Source: Mycobacterium sp. BK086 (GTDB taxonomy: Bacteria > Actinomycetota > Actinomycetes > Mycobacteriales > Mycobacteriaceae). Taken from it: a stretch of 64,000 nt of DNA. Position numbers and translations under genes: made by a program. The stretch is from contig SNWL01000003.1 of NCBI GenBank assembly GCA_004362315.1, positions 1,736,001 to 1,800,000 on the forward strand. The letters run 5' to 3'. Within the stretch, counting starts at the first letter, position 1, and each line of letters begins with the position of its first letter. This document shows, one piece after another, positions 27,988-38,601 of the stretch. The notes beneath the pieces were generated by a model, which saw only the letters and a program-made list of their open reading frames with translations, was not told where the DNA came from and made no database searches.

Positions 27988-28789
27988 CCCCGAACTCTAC
28001 GGTCACCGGCGCGTGATCGGACCAGCGCAGCGCGTACAGGGCGGGCTTTTCCACCCGGGCGGCGACGGTGCGCGCGGCCAGGCCCGCGGTGGCAAGGTGG
28101 TAGTCGATGCGCCAGCCGGCGTCGTTGTCGAACGCCTTGCCCCGCCACGACCACCAGCTGTACGGGCCCGCCACGTCGGGGTGCATCTGCCGCATGACGT
28201 CGACCCATCCCGAATCCAGCAGGTCGGTCAGCCACTGCCGCTCACTGGGCAGGAACCCGGACTTCTTGACGTTGGCCTTCCAGGCCTTGATGTCGTTGGT
28301 GGTGTGGGCGATATTCCAGTCGCCGCAGATCACCGCGTCGCGGCCGTCGGCCGTCAGCTCCGCCATCCGCTTGGCCAGCGCGGCGGTGAACCGCTCCTTC
28401 TCCAACTGCCGGTCGGTTTCCGCCTCGCCGGTGTGCACGTAGACGCTGCCGACGGTTTGGCCGCCGGCCAGGTCTGCTTCGAGGTAGCGACCGTGCGACT
28501 CGAATTCGGTTGCCGCCAAGCCGATTCGCACGGCCGCGAACGGAGTGCGGGACAGGATCGCCACCCCGCTGCGGCCCTTGAGGTGCGGGCTGGCCGATGC
28601 CAGATGCCAGCCGTCGGCCACCGCCGGGGCGAGTGCCTCGGCGATCTGCTCGTCGTCGGAGCGGGTCTCCTGCAGACACACGACGTCGGCGGTGGTCCGG
28701 GTCAGCCAGTCCAGCAGGCCGAGGTTCTCGTCGGAGCGCTGACGGACCGCGGCGCGCACGCCGTTCACGTTGATGGTGGTCACGATCAC
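27980..28789 (-). CDS. xthA: Exodeoxyribonuclease III / AP endonuclease
   Basis: 269-residue EEP-superfamily nuclease that cuts at abasic sites and degrades 3' ends in base excision repair. Motifs: TTINVNGVRAA (Asn of the metal site), CLQETRSDD (catalytic Glu), GDWNIAHTTNDIK (Asp-Asn) and WRIDYHLAT plus WSDHAPVTVEF (Asp-His at the end). GTG 28789 is preceded by TAGGTT seven bases upstream, a leaderless pattern; a second GTG two codons in is possible. Overlaps the MFS gene by eight bases. In M. tuberculosis the xthA orthologue is elsewhere, so this location is lineage-specific. Confidence 0.92.
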   Translation of the reverse strand: MIVTTINVNGVRAAVRQRSDENLGLLDWLTRTTADVVCLQETRSDDEQIAEALAPAVADGWHLASASPHLKGRSGVAILSRTPFAAVRIGLAATEFESHGRYLEADLAGGQTVGSVYVHTGEAETDRQLEKERFTAALAKRMAELTADGRDAVICGDWNIAHTTNDIKAWKANVKKSGFLPSERQWLTDLLDSGWVDVMRQMHPDVAGPYSWWSWRGKAFDNDAGWRIDYHLATAGLAARTVAARVEKPALYALRWSDHAPVTVEFGGG

Positions 28790-28796
28790 GATGGAA

Positions 28797-28802
28797 AACC
28801 TA
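28797..28802 (-). promoter_or_regulatory. -10 element of xthA (leaderless)
   Basis: TAGGTT on the minus strand ends seven bases before the GTG start of xthA, with no ribosome-binding site, consistent with a leaderless promoter in the xthA/hydrolase divergent region. Confidence 0.45.
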
Positions 28803-28836
28803 TCGTGCGGTATTGCGGTACCGGCGGTATCACCTT

Positions 28837-28842
28837 TACGGT
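28837..28842 (+). promoter_or_regulatory. -10 element of the alpha/beta hydrolase gene (leaderless)
   Basis: TACGGT lies six bases before GTG 28849. It supports that GTG as the start and argues against the earlier in-frame start at 28813. Confidence 0.45.
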
Positions 28843-28848
28843 CGGGTT

Positions 28849-29683
28849 GTGGCTCCCCGCGAATCCATTCATTCAGGTACCGGCGAACCGATCCTGCTGC
28901 TGCATCCGTTCATGATGTCGTCCTACGTCTGGACTGACGTGGCACAACAGCTGGCCGACACCGGCCGCTTCGAGGTGTTCGCCCCCTCGATGGCCGGCCA
29001 CAACGGCGGCCCCCGCAACCGGTCGTGGATCCTCGACTCGAATACGCTGGCCGACCACGTCGAACGTCAGCTCGACGCCTTGGGCTGGGACACCTCCCAC
29101 GTCGTCGGCAACTCGCTGGGCGGCTGGGTGGCCTTCGAACTCGAGCGACGCGGTCGGGCCAGAACCCTGACCGGGATCGCCCCGGCCGGCGGCTGGCACC
29201 GCTGGTCACCGGTGAAATACGAGATCGTCGGCAAGTTCGTGGCCGGCCTGCCGGTGTGGCTGACCGCCCGGTTGCTGGGCGAGCGGGCGCTGCGCCTGCC
29301 CGGCGTCAAAGCCGCCGCCACCGTGCCGATCAGCGCCACCCCGCGCGGCGTGACCGAGGTCCAACTGCGGGAGATCCTCGACGACGTCACCCACTGCCCG
29401 GCCTACTACCAGCTGCTGATCAAGGCCCTGCTGATGCCGGGGCTGATGGAGCTGGCCGAGACCTCGGTGCCGACCCATCTGGTGGTCTGCGAACGCGACC
29501 GGGTGCTGCCCCATCCCCGATTCAGCAACCACTTCCGCAAGCACATCCCCGAGCTCACCAAGGTGACGCATCTCGACGGCGTCGGGCACATCCCGATGTT
29601 CGAGGCGCCGCAGCGCGTCACGGACCTGATCGCCGACTGGGTCGACGCACACGTGCCGCCGCTGCGGCAGCCCGAGGCCGGCG

Positions 29684-29691
<8 letters not shown>
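28849..29691 (+). CDS. Alpha/beta hydrolase
   Basis: 280-residue cytoplasmic alpha/beta hydrolase. Oxyanion-hole region [10 protein letters not shown] near residue 20, nucleophile elbow [12 protein letters not shown] (Ser about residue 90), acid in [12 protein letters not shown] and His in [12 protein letters not shown]. Belongs to the broad epoxide-hydrolase/esterase group; the substrate cannot be deduced. GTG 28849 is chosen because of a leaderless-type TACGGT six bases before it. The stop overlaps that of the convergent isocitrate dehydrogenase gene within the octamer CTAGCTGA. Confidence 0.8.
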
Positions 29692-31906
<2,215 letters not shown>

Positions 31907-32045
31907 GGTCACTCTCCAGGCGTCACGGTTGATCAAGATCTGCGAAGCGGCGCGTTGTCCTGACGGCAATAACTATCACGTCGGCCACGACGGTACCCGT
32001 GGCCCACCGTCTCGGCATCGCCGGGCGGTGGGTGGGCGGTCGTTA

Positions 32046-34655
32046 TTACCAGCCAGTAACTTTCGTCGCATCCCCGGCCAGGATCCCGCGCGACCGAGCG
32101 TGCTTGACGGCCTCTTTGCGGTTCGGCGCGTCCAGCTTCGCCAGAATGGCCGACACATGGTGATCGATCGTTTTCACGGAGACGAACAGCGCCCCGGCCA
32201 TCTCGACGTTTGTCAGTCCTTCGCCCATCAGACGCAGAACGTCCACCTGCCGAGCGGTCAGCCCGACTCGGTTGGCCAAACTGGCAGCACGCCTGCGGGC
32301 GGGTACCTTCAGTCCGCCGGCCGACCGGAGATCGGCGCGCACCTTGTCGGCGACCGCCAGAGCGCCGAGCCCATCGAGCAGATCCAGGCCGCGCCGGACG
32401 GCATCCTCGACACCCGTCTCGGTCAACGCCAGCGCGGCCTCGTACGGCAGGTCGAGACGGTGGAACGCGTCGGCTGCCGCCAGCAGATCGCCGTCGAGGT
32501 AGAGCCGGTACGGTTCGGCAACGTCGGTGACCTCGACCTCGACGCCGCTTCTGTGTAGCCACGAGGCCAACTCGCCACGAGCCCAAGACAATCCGGGCAG
32601 TTCCGGACCCTCGATCAGGCGATGGTAACGGTCAAGGCTCACCGGTTCTCCTGTGAGCCAACCAAATTCGGTCAGAGCAGCGGCAGCAGGAATCAACCGG
32701 AGGGGTTCGCCGTAGCGCGTCGCCAACTGCCACGCGTCCGCGATGTCGTCGGCGCCACGGGCGGTGCTGCGCAGGGCGACGAGTCCTCGCACCAGCGACG
32801 GCCAGAACCGCGCCAGCGGAGCGCATCTCACGTCGAGGACGTCCGCGGCATCTCCCGACGCCTCGCTCCAATCCCCACGCATCAGATGCAGACGGGCCCG
32901 CGATCCCTGCTGCCACACGCGGCATACCGGCAAGTCGCGCTCGACCGTGAGTTGGATGCTGACATCGAGCAGATCAGAGGCTGCGGCGAGGCGCCGCTCT
33001 TCGACGTCGAGGTATGTCAAGTTGCTGTATCCGCTGGAGTAGATCACGTCGAGATGTTTGGGTGCGGACCGCAGGATCGACAGGATGTCGTCACGGCCCG
33101 ACGTCAATCCCCGCATCACCGAACAGATTCCGTCGATGATGGCGACACGCACACCCAGCGCGGCCTCGCCCGAGGTTTCGGCGATCTCCGCCGCCCTGCG
33201 AGCCAGCGATCCCGCCGTCACCAAGTCACTGGCCTGCATGGCTAGGTAGGCCTGCATGGCCAACCCATGCCCGAGCGCCGCCAACTGGTCCGGCGTGTCC
33301 AGTTGGGAATGGCCGAATACCGAAACAGCTTGAGCCACTTCTTGTTCCGCCGCTGTCCGGTTGGCGTTGTACCACTCGTAGACGGACATGGCGTGATGCG
33401 CGGCACTGATATCGGCGGGCAGGCCCACCTGCTGGCGCAGTTGTAGTGCGCTCCGACAGGCTTCGATCGCGTCGTCCAGTTGATCGACGAGGTAGAACTC
33501 TTCGGCGAGAAGCTCCAGCAACGTCGCTTCCTCCGATGCCGAGAGCGCGGCCGACGAGCTGAGGGCAGTGCGGTAGAACTCGGCGGCCTGCCGATGCGCG
33601 CCGGAGCGAGCGGCCGCGCGACCGGCAGCCGTGGCGGCAGATCTGACCCGCTCCTGGTCACCGGCTCCGAGCGCGTGGTGAGTGATCACCGCATGATCGA
33701 TTCGCCCGACCGCCTCGTACGCCTCGATCATGCGCCGGTGCAGGTGCGCCTCCGCGCCGGGCGGGATCACGCCGGCCACCGCGACGCGGCAGAGATCATG
33801 CCGAAAGGCCACCCCTCGGGCGGTCCGGCTGATCAAGTTGGCCTGATGCAGCCTCCTCAGCGGCGGCAGGGTGATCCCGAGTTCGACGAGTAGGTAATCC
33901 GGGATGGCCTCCGGGGAGCAGGCAAGAAGGTAGAGCAGGTCCCAGGCCGCGTCGTCCAGCCCGGCGGTCCGCGCCAGCACGGCGTTGCGTACCGACGTCG
34001 GTAAATCCTCGTCGGGATGGTCCAGCATCTCGGAGACGAAGAACGCGTTGCCCGCGGTCACTCGGTGGAGCCAGCGCGGTTCGATGGCGCGATCGCCGAC
34101 CAGGGTCGTCACCGCAGCGACGCTGAGCGGCGGGAGGTGGATCCAGGTCGCGACCGGGCTGCGCGATATGTCGCCGAGAAGCTGTTGAACGTGGCTGTCG
34201 ACGGTGACTTCGTCGTCGCGCGCGGTCAGGATCACCAGGGATCGACTCCGCTGTACCCGGCGCAACACGAAGCGCAGCAGGTCCACGGTGCCCTGATCGG
34301 CCCAGTGAAGATCGTCGATGACCACGATCGACGGGGTCGCCGCAATGTCGTCGAACACCGCATCGAAGATGTCGTAGGCCTGCTCGGCGTCGGCGAAGAC
34401 CGCCCGCGTCGACGGCGCCAAATCCGGCGCCACATCCACGAACGGGCCGAGCGGACGCGGTGTGGGTAGTGGATCACAGCTACCCCAGAGGAGCCGGATG
34501 CCGTCCGGCCGGCGGGCGACGTAGGCGTCGACGAAGGTGGTCTTGCCTGCGCCCGCTTCCCCCACGACGAGCGCAAGTCCCCCTTGCCCCGCTTTCGCAC
34601 GCTCGGCGCATTCGTCCAGAGCGGCAAAGGCGGCGTCACGCTCGACCAGTGCCAT
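32046..34655 (-). CDS. Large AAA-ATPase LuxR-family transcriptional regulator
   Basis: 869-residue LAL/MalT-like regulator. Walker A VGEAGAGKTT at residues 31-40, Walker B-like VIDDLHWAD near residue 115, a long TPR-like helical middle (about 330-780), and a C-terminal LuxR HTH (LTARQVDVLRLMGEGLTNVE then LFVSVKTIDHHVSAILAKL, about 805-865). Such proteins bind ATP and a ligand before activating promoters. TACCAT lies six bases before the ATG, and no ribosome-binding site is seen. A DUF4242 gene is divergent and could be the target; these are paired in several actinobacteria to my recollection. The ligand is unknown. Confidence 0.85.
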   Translation of the reverse strand: MALVERDAAFAALDECAERAKAGQGGLALVVGEAGAGKTTFVDAYVARRPDGIRLLWGSCDPLPTPRPLGPFVDVAPDLAPSTRAVFADAEQAYDIFDAVFDDIAATPSIVVIDDLHWADQGTVDLLRFVLRRVQRSRSLVILTARDDEVTVDSHVQQLLGDISRSPVATWIHLPPLSVAAVTTLVGDRAIEPRWLHRVTAGNAFFVSEMLDHPDEDLPTSVRNAVLARTAGLDDAAWDLLYLLACSPEAIPDYLLVELGITLPPLRRLHQANLISRTARGVAFRHDLCRVAVAGVIPPGAEAHLHRRMIEAYEAVGRIDHAVITHHALGAGDQERVRSAATAAGRAAARSGAHRQAAEFYRTALSSSAALSASEEATLLELLAEEFYLVDQLDDAIEACRSALQLRQQVGLPADISAAHHAMSVYEWYNANRTAAEQEVAQAVSVFGHSQLDTPDQLAALGHGLAMQAYLAMQASDLVTAGSLARRAAEIAETSGEAALGVRVAIIDGICSVMRGLTSGRDDILSILRSAPKHLDVIYSSGYSNLTYLDVEERRLAAASDLLDVSIQLTVERDLPVCRVWQQGSRARLHLMRGDWSEASGDAADVLDVRCAPLARFWPSLVRGLVALRSTARGADDIADAWQLATRYGEPLRLIPAAAALTEFGWLTGEPVSLDRYHRLIEGPELPGLSWARGELASWLHRSGVEVEVTDVAEPYRLYLDGDLLAAADAFHRLDLPYEAALALTETGVEDAVRRGLDLLDGLGALAVADKVRADLRSAGGLKVPARRRAASLANRVGLTARQVDVLRLMGEGLTNVEMAGALFVSVKTIDHHVSAILAKLDAPNRKEAVKHARSRGILAGDATKVTGW

Positions 34656-34661
34656 GGCCAG

Positions 34662-34667
34662 ATGGTA
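34662..34667 (-). promoter_or_regulatory. -10 element of the LuxR-type regulator gene (leaderless)
   Basis: TACCAT on the minus strand lies six bases before the ATG at 34655, matching the leaderless spacing seen for other genes in the window. Confidence 0.4.
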
Positions 34668-34680
34668 GCGAGCTATAACC

Positions 34681-34694
34681 CCGCTGAACAGCGG
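34681..34694. promoter_or_regulatory. Perfect 14-bp dyad upstream of the LuxR-type regulator
   Basis: CCGCTGAACAGCGG is a perfect six-base inverted repeat around AA. It lies upstream of the probable -10 of the regulator gene and in the region shared with the divergent DUF4242 gene. It could be the binding site of the regulator itself, or a short hairpin in an RNA. Only the symmetry is seen. Confidence 0.35.
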
Positions 34695-34852
34695 AAACCT
34701 GAGCTCGAACGGTCGGGAACGCGCCGCGCGTGAGGGGGCGGAGACGCAAAGATAGGGAGCTCCTACCGATGACCGGATCCGGCCGCCCGCCGACGCTGGG
34801 ATCAGTCCGGCGGATCGAGCCGCCGGGCCATCCCAGAACAGGAGGTTCGTTT

Positions 34853-35125
34853 ATGACCAGATTCCTCATCGAGCGCGAGATCCCCGGCGCCAGCGAGTTG
34901 ACCCAAGACCAACTTGCCGAGATCTCGTGCACGTCCAACGCCGCGGTCGCGTCGCTCGGCGTCCCCTACCGGTGGATCACCAGTTACGTTGCGGGCGACA
35001 AGGTCTACTGCCTGCACGAGGCCGATGACGAGGAGACGATCCGCGAGCATGCAAGGCGCGGCGGGTTTCCCGCTGACGTGGTGTCGGTGGTGGCCTCCGA
35101 GTTCGGTCCCCACACAGCACGCTGA
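34853..35125 (+). CDS. DUF4242 (nickel-binding SCO4226-like) small protein
   Basis: 90-residue ferredoxin-fold protein of the DUF4242 family; a Streptomyces member has been described as nickel-binding. Motifs: MTRFLIEREIPGASELT at the start, VAGDKVYCLHEADDEE in the middle and EHARRGGFPADVVSVV at the end, all family hallmarks. Strong Shine-Dalgarno AGGAGG eight bases before the ATG, so unlike its neighbours it has a leadered mRNA. Divergent from the large LuxR-type regulator, which may control it. Followed by a GC hairpin that separates it from the methionine operon. Confidence 0.8.
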   Translation: MTRFLIEREIPGASELTQDQLAEISCTSNAAVASLGVPYRWITSYVAGDKVYCLHEADDEETIREHARRGGFPADVVSVVASEFGPHTAR

Positions 35126-35155
35126 GATCCGACCGACCCGGCATCAACCGACGGC

Positions 35156-35171
35156 CCGGCCTTCGGGCCGG
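35156..35171 (+). terminator. UUCG-capped hairpin after the DUF4242 gene
   Basis: CCGGCC-TTCG-GGCCGG forms a perfect six-bp stem with a stable UUCG tetraloop 31 bases after the stop codon. There is no U-tract. It probably terminates the DUF4242 transcript before the methionine promoter. Confidence 0.5.
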
Positions 35172-35201
35172 TGCCGCTGGCCTCCTGTTACGAAGGTCCG
35201 C

Positions 35202-35207
35202 TATGCT
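35202..35207 (+). promoter_or_regulatory. -10 element of the metZ-metX operon
   Basis: TATGCT is a good extended TANNNT -10 hexamer. A start seven to eight bases later falls exactly at the 5' edge of the SAM-IV aptamer. No convincing -35 hexamer is seen. Confidence 0.55.
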
Positions 35208-35214
35208 TTGGGTC

Positions 35215-35334
35215 GGTCATGAGTGCCAGCATCAAGCCCCGGCTTGCTGGCCGGCAACCCTCCAACCGCGGTGGGGTGCTCCGGGTGAAGACCAGGTTGA
35301 GCAGCCGCCAACGGCTGCACGGCAAGCGCGGGTC
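35215..35334 (+). ncRNA. SAM-IV riboswitch
   Basis: About 120-nt leader that matches the SAM-IV riboswitch class, mainly of actinomycetes, almost base for base with the mycobacterial example I recall. Landmarks: GGTCATGAGTGCCAGC at 35215, the core CCGGCTTGCTGGCCGGCAAC near 35239-35260, CCTCCAACCGCGGTGGGGTGC (P3 region), GAAGACCAGGTTGAG closing the P1/pseudoknot part, and the GCAGCCGCCAACGGCTGC hairpin. Binding S-adenosylmethionine is expected to shut off metZ-metX, probably by hiding the ribosome-binding site (GGAGG at 35361-35365) in a stem with the region around 35340. The off-state was not folded. Confidence 0.9.
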
Positions 35335-35375
35335 CGCTGTGAACGGGCCCCCAAGCAGATGGAGGTTCGTTTTTC

Positions 35376-36725
35376 ATGAGCACGCAAGAAACCGAGGATC
35401 CGACCGCTAACTGGTCGTTCGAGACCAAGCAGATCCACGCCGGACAGACCCCCGACCCCGCGACGAACGCCCGGGCCCTGCCCATCTACGCGACCACGTC
35501 GTACGTCTTCGACAACACCGACCACGCCGCCGCCCTGTTCGGGCTGGCTGAGCCGGGCAACATCTACACCCGGATCATGAATCCGACCCAGGACACCGTC
35601 GAGCAGCGCATCGCCGCTCTGGAAGGCGGCGTGGCCGCCCTGTTCCTGTCGTCCGGGCAGGCCGCGGAGACCTTCGCGATCCTGAACCTGGCCAGCGCCG
35701 GGGACCACATCGTGTCCTCCCCGCGCCTGTACGGCGGCACCTACAACCTGCTGCACTACACGCTGCCCAAGCTGGGCATCGAGACCACGTTCGTCACCGA
35801 CCCCGACGACCCGGCGTCCTGGCAGGCCGCGGTCCAGCCCAATACCAAGGCGTTCTTCGGCGAGACGATCTCCAACCCACAGATCGACGTGCTCGATATT
35901 CCGGCGGTCTCCAAGGTGGCCCACGACAACGGGGTACCGCTGATCGTCGACAACACGATCGCGACGCCGTATCTGATCCAGCCGATCGCCCACGGCGCCG
36001 ACATCGTCGTGCACTCGGCGACCAAGTACCTCGGTGGCCACGGCACGGCCATCGCCGGGGTGATTGTCGACAGCGGCAAGTTCGACTGGACAAGTGGCAA
36101 GTTCCCCGGTTTCACCACCCCTGATCCGAGCTACCACGGCGTCGTGTTCGCCGACCTCGGTGCGCCCGCCTACGCGCTCAAGGCTCGCGTGCAGCTGTTG
36201 CGCGACCTGGGTTCGGCGGCCTCGCCGTTCAACGCCTTCCTGGTGGCCCAGGGGTTGGAGACGCTGAGCCTGCGCATCGAGCGGCACGTGTCCAACGCGC
36301 TGAAGGTGGCGGAGTTCCTCGCCGGCCATGACGACGTGGTGTCGGTCAACTACGCGGGCCTGCCGACCTCACCGTGGTACGAACGGGGAAAGAAGTTGGC
36401 GCCCAAGGGAACCGGTGCGGTGCTGGCCTTCGAACTGGCCGGCGGCGTCGAGGCGGGCAAGGCGTTCGTCAACGCGCTGACGCTGCACAGCCACGTCGCC
36501 AACATCGGCGACGTGCGCTCGCTGGTGATCCACCCCGCCTCGACCACCCACCAGCAGCTGTCCGCCGAGGAGCAGCTGGCCACCGGTGTGACCCCGGGTC
36601 TGGTGCGACTGGCCGTCGGCCTCGAGGGCATCGACGACATCCTGGCCGACCTCCAACGCGGCTTCGCTGCCGCCAAGTCCGTGTCGGCGGGTGCATCGGA
36701 CCCGCACGCCGTGGCGGCCTTTTGA
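35376..36725 (+). CDS. metZ: O-acetylhomoserine (thiol)-lyase
   Basis: 449-residue PLP enzyme of the Cys/Met metabolism family that makes homocysteine from O-acetyl- or O-succinylhomoserine and sulfide. PLP lysine in [18 protein letters not shown] (about K217); [21 protein letters not shown] and [10 protein letters not shown] are conserved family segments. It corresponds to Rv3340 of M. tuberculosis (annotated metC or metZ). Start ATG preceded by GGAGG, directly after the SAM-IV riboswitch. Eleven bases separate it from metX, so both are under riboswitch control. Confidence 0.94.
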   Translation: MSTQETEDPTANWSFETKQIHAGQTPDPATNARALPIYATTSYVFDNTDHAAALFGLAEPGNIYTRIMNPTQDTVEQRIAALEGGVAALFLSSGQAAETFAILNLASAGDHIVSSPRLYGGTYNLLHYTLPKLGIETTFVTDPDDPASWQAAVQPNTKAFFGETISNPQIDVLDIPAVSKVAHDNGVPLIVDNTIATPYLIQPIAHGADIVVHSATKYLGGHGTAIAGVIVDSGKFDWTSGKFPGFTTPDPSYHGVVFADLGAPAYALKARVQLLRDLGSAASPFNAFLVAQGLETLSLRIERHVSNALKVAEFLAGHDDVVSVNYAGLPTSPWYERGKKLAPKGTGAVLAFELAGGVEAGKAFVNALTLHSHVANIGDVRSLVIHPASTTHQQLSAEEQLATGVTPGLVRLAVGLEGIDDILADLQRGFAAAKSVSAGASDPHAVAAF

Positions 36726-36736
36726 GTGAGCCGGAC

Positions 36737-37870
36737 ATGACCATCAGCGATGAGCGCACAGTGACCCTGCCCGCCGAAGGCGAGATCGGCGTCGTCGACA
36801 TCGGTCCGCTGACCCTGGAAAGCGGCGAAGTCCTCGAAGACGTCTCGATTGCCGTGCAGCGCTGGGGCGAGCTGTCCCCCAACCGCGACAACGTCGTGGT
36901 CGCGCTGCACGCCCTGACCGGTGACTCGCACCTGACCGGACCCGCCGGTCCCGGCCACCCGACCCCGGGCTGGTGGGACGGCGTCGCCGGTCCCGGTGCA
37001 CCGATCGACACCAACCGCTGGTGTGCGGTCGCCACCAACGTGCTGGGCGGCTGCCGCGGCTCGACCGGGCCCAGCTCGCTGGCCCGTGACGGCAAGCCGT
37101 GGGGTTCGCGGTTCCCGATCATCACGGTGCGCGATCAGGTGAACGCCGATGTGGCCGCACTGGCCGCGCTGGGCATCACCGATGTCGCCGCCCTGGTCGG
37201 CGGTTCGATGGGCGGCGCGCGCGCCCTGGAGTGGATGGTCGGATACCCCGACCGGGTGCGGGCCGCCCTGGTGCTGGCCGTCGGCGCGCGGGCCACCGCC
37301 GACCAGATCGGGACGCAGAGCACCCAGATCGCAGCAATCAAGGCCGACCCGGACTGGCAGAACGGCGACTACCACGGCACCGGCCGCAATCCCGATGTCG
37401 GGCTGCAGCTGGCCCGGCGGTTCGCGCACCTGACCTACCGCGGCGAGGCCGAGCTGGACGACCGGTTCGGCAACGACCCCCAGGACGACGAGAACACGCT
37501 GGCCGGCGGCCGCTACGCCGTGCAGAGCTACCTGGAGTACCAGGGCGCCAAGCTGGTCGAGCGGTTCGACGCGGGCAGCTACGTGACGCTGACCGAGACG
37601 CTGTCCAACCACGACGTCGGGCGCGGACGCGGCGGAGTGGCCGAGGCGCTGGCGTCGTGCCCGGTACCGACGGTGGTCGGCGGGATCACCTCGGACCGGC
37701 TGTACCCGCTGCGGCTGCAGCAGGAGCTGGCCGCTCTGCTGCCGAACTGCTCGGGGCTCAACGTGGTCGACTCGATCTACGGCCACGACGGGTTCCTCGT
37801 CGAAACCGAGGCCGTCGGCGAATTGATCCGCCAGACACTGGATCTCGCCGAAGGTTCGCGCACCCCGTGA
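36737..37870 (+). CDS. metX: Homoserine O-acetyltransferase
   Basis: 377-residue alpha/beta-hydrolase-fold acyltransferase giving O-acetylhomoserine, the first committed step of methionine synthesis and substrate of metZ. Nucleophile in [13 protein letters not shown] (about S158), acid and His in [13 protein letters not shown] and [25 protein letters not shown] and [16 protein letters not shown] are strong family signatures. Corresponds to Rv3341 (metA/metX). ATG 36737 is preferred; a TTG overlapping the metZ stop is also in frame. GTGA overlap with the next methyltransferase gene. Confidence 0.95.
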   Translation: MTISDERTVTLPAEGEIGVVDIGPLTLESGEVLEDVSIAVQRWGELSPNRDNVVVALHALTGDSHLTGPAGPGHPTPGWWDGVAGPGAPIDTNRWCAVATNVLGGCRGSTGPSSLARDGKPWGSRFPIITVRDQVNADVAALAALGITDVAALVGGSMGGARALEWMVGYPDRVRAALVLAVGARATADQIGTQSTQIAAIKADPDWQNGDYHGTGRNPDVGLQLARRFAHLTYRGEAELDDRFGNDPQDDENTLAGGRYAVQSYLEYQGAKLVERFDAGSYVTLTETLSNHDVGRGRGGVAEALASCPVPTVVGGITSDRLYPLRLQQELAALLPNCSGLNVVDSIYGHDGFLVETEAVGELIRQTLDLAEGSRTP

Positions 37871-38601
37871 CCGAGTCGCGGCGGGAGCGTTCACTGTCCT
37901 TCGGGTCCGAAGCCGCCGCGTACGAGCGTGGCCGCCCGTCGTATCCGCCGGAGGCAATCGACTGGCTGCTGCCGCCCGGCGCGCGCGACGTGCTGGATCT
38001 GGGTGCCGGCACCGGCAAGCTGACCACACGGCTGGTCGAGCGCGGCCTGGACGTGGTGGCCGTCGATCCGATCGCCGAGATGCTGGAGCTGCTGAGCTCG
38101 GCGCTGCCCGACACCCCGGCGCTGCTGGGCACTGCCGAGCAGATCCCGTTGCCGGACAACAGTGTTGACGCGGTTCTGGTGGCACAAGCCTGGCATTGGT
38201 TCGATCCAGAGCAGGCGATCGCCGAGGTGGCCCGGGTACTGCGCCCTGGCGGACGGCTCGGGTTGGTGTGGAACACCCGCGACGAAAGGCTCGGCTGGGT
38301 CAAGGATCTCGGCCGGATCATCGGCTACGAGGACGATCCGTTCAACAACTCGGTCACCCTGCCCGAACCGTTCACCGATGTGGCCCGCCACCACGTGGAG
38401 TGGACGAGCTACCTGACCCCACAGGCCCTGATCGACCTGGTGGCCTCGCGCAGCTACTGCATCACCCAGCCGGCGGCGGTGCGCACCCAGACGCTCGCGG
38501 AGGTTCGCGAGCTGCTGAACACCCATCCGGCGCTGGCCAATTCGACGGGATTGGCGCTGCCCTACATCACGGTCGGGATCAGGGCCACGCTCGCTAGCTG
38601 A
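37867..38601 (+). CDS. Class I SAM-dependent methyltransferase in the met operon
   Basis: 244-residue methyltransferase (type 11). SAM site [19 protein letters not shown] at about residues 43-61, then VDPIAEML (ribose-binding acid) and [19 protein letters not shown]. Corresponds to Rv3342. GTG start overlaps the metX stop by four bases, so this SAM-consuming enzyme is translated with the methionine genes and should be shut down by the same SAM-IV riboswitch. The methyl acceptor is unknown. The stop overlaps that of the convergent monooxygenase gene in CTAGCTGA. Confidence 0.88.
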   Translation: MTESRRERSLSFGSEAAAYERGRPSYPPEAIDWLLPPGARDVLDLGAGTGKLTTRLVERGLDVVAVDPIAEMLELLSSALPDTPALLGTAEQIPLPDNSVDAVLVAQAWHWFDPEQAIAEVARVLRPGGRLGLVWNTRDERLGWVKDLGRIIGYEDDPFNNSVTLPEPFTDVARHHVEWTSYLTPQALIDLVASRSYCITQPAAVRTQTLAEVRELLNTHPALANSTGLALPYITVGIRATLAS

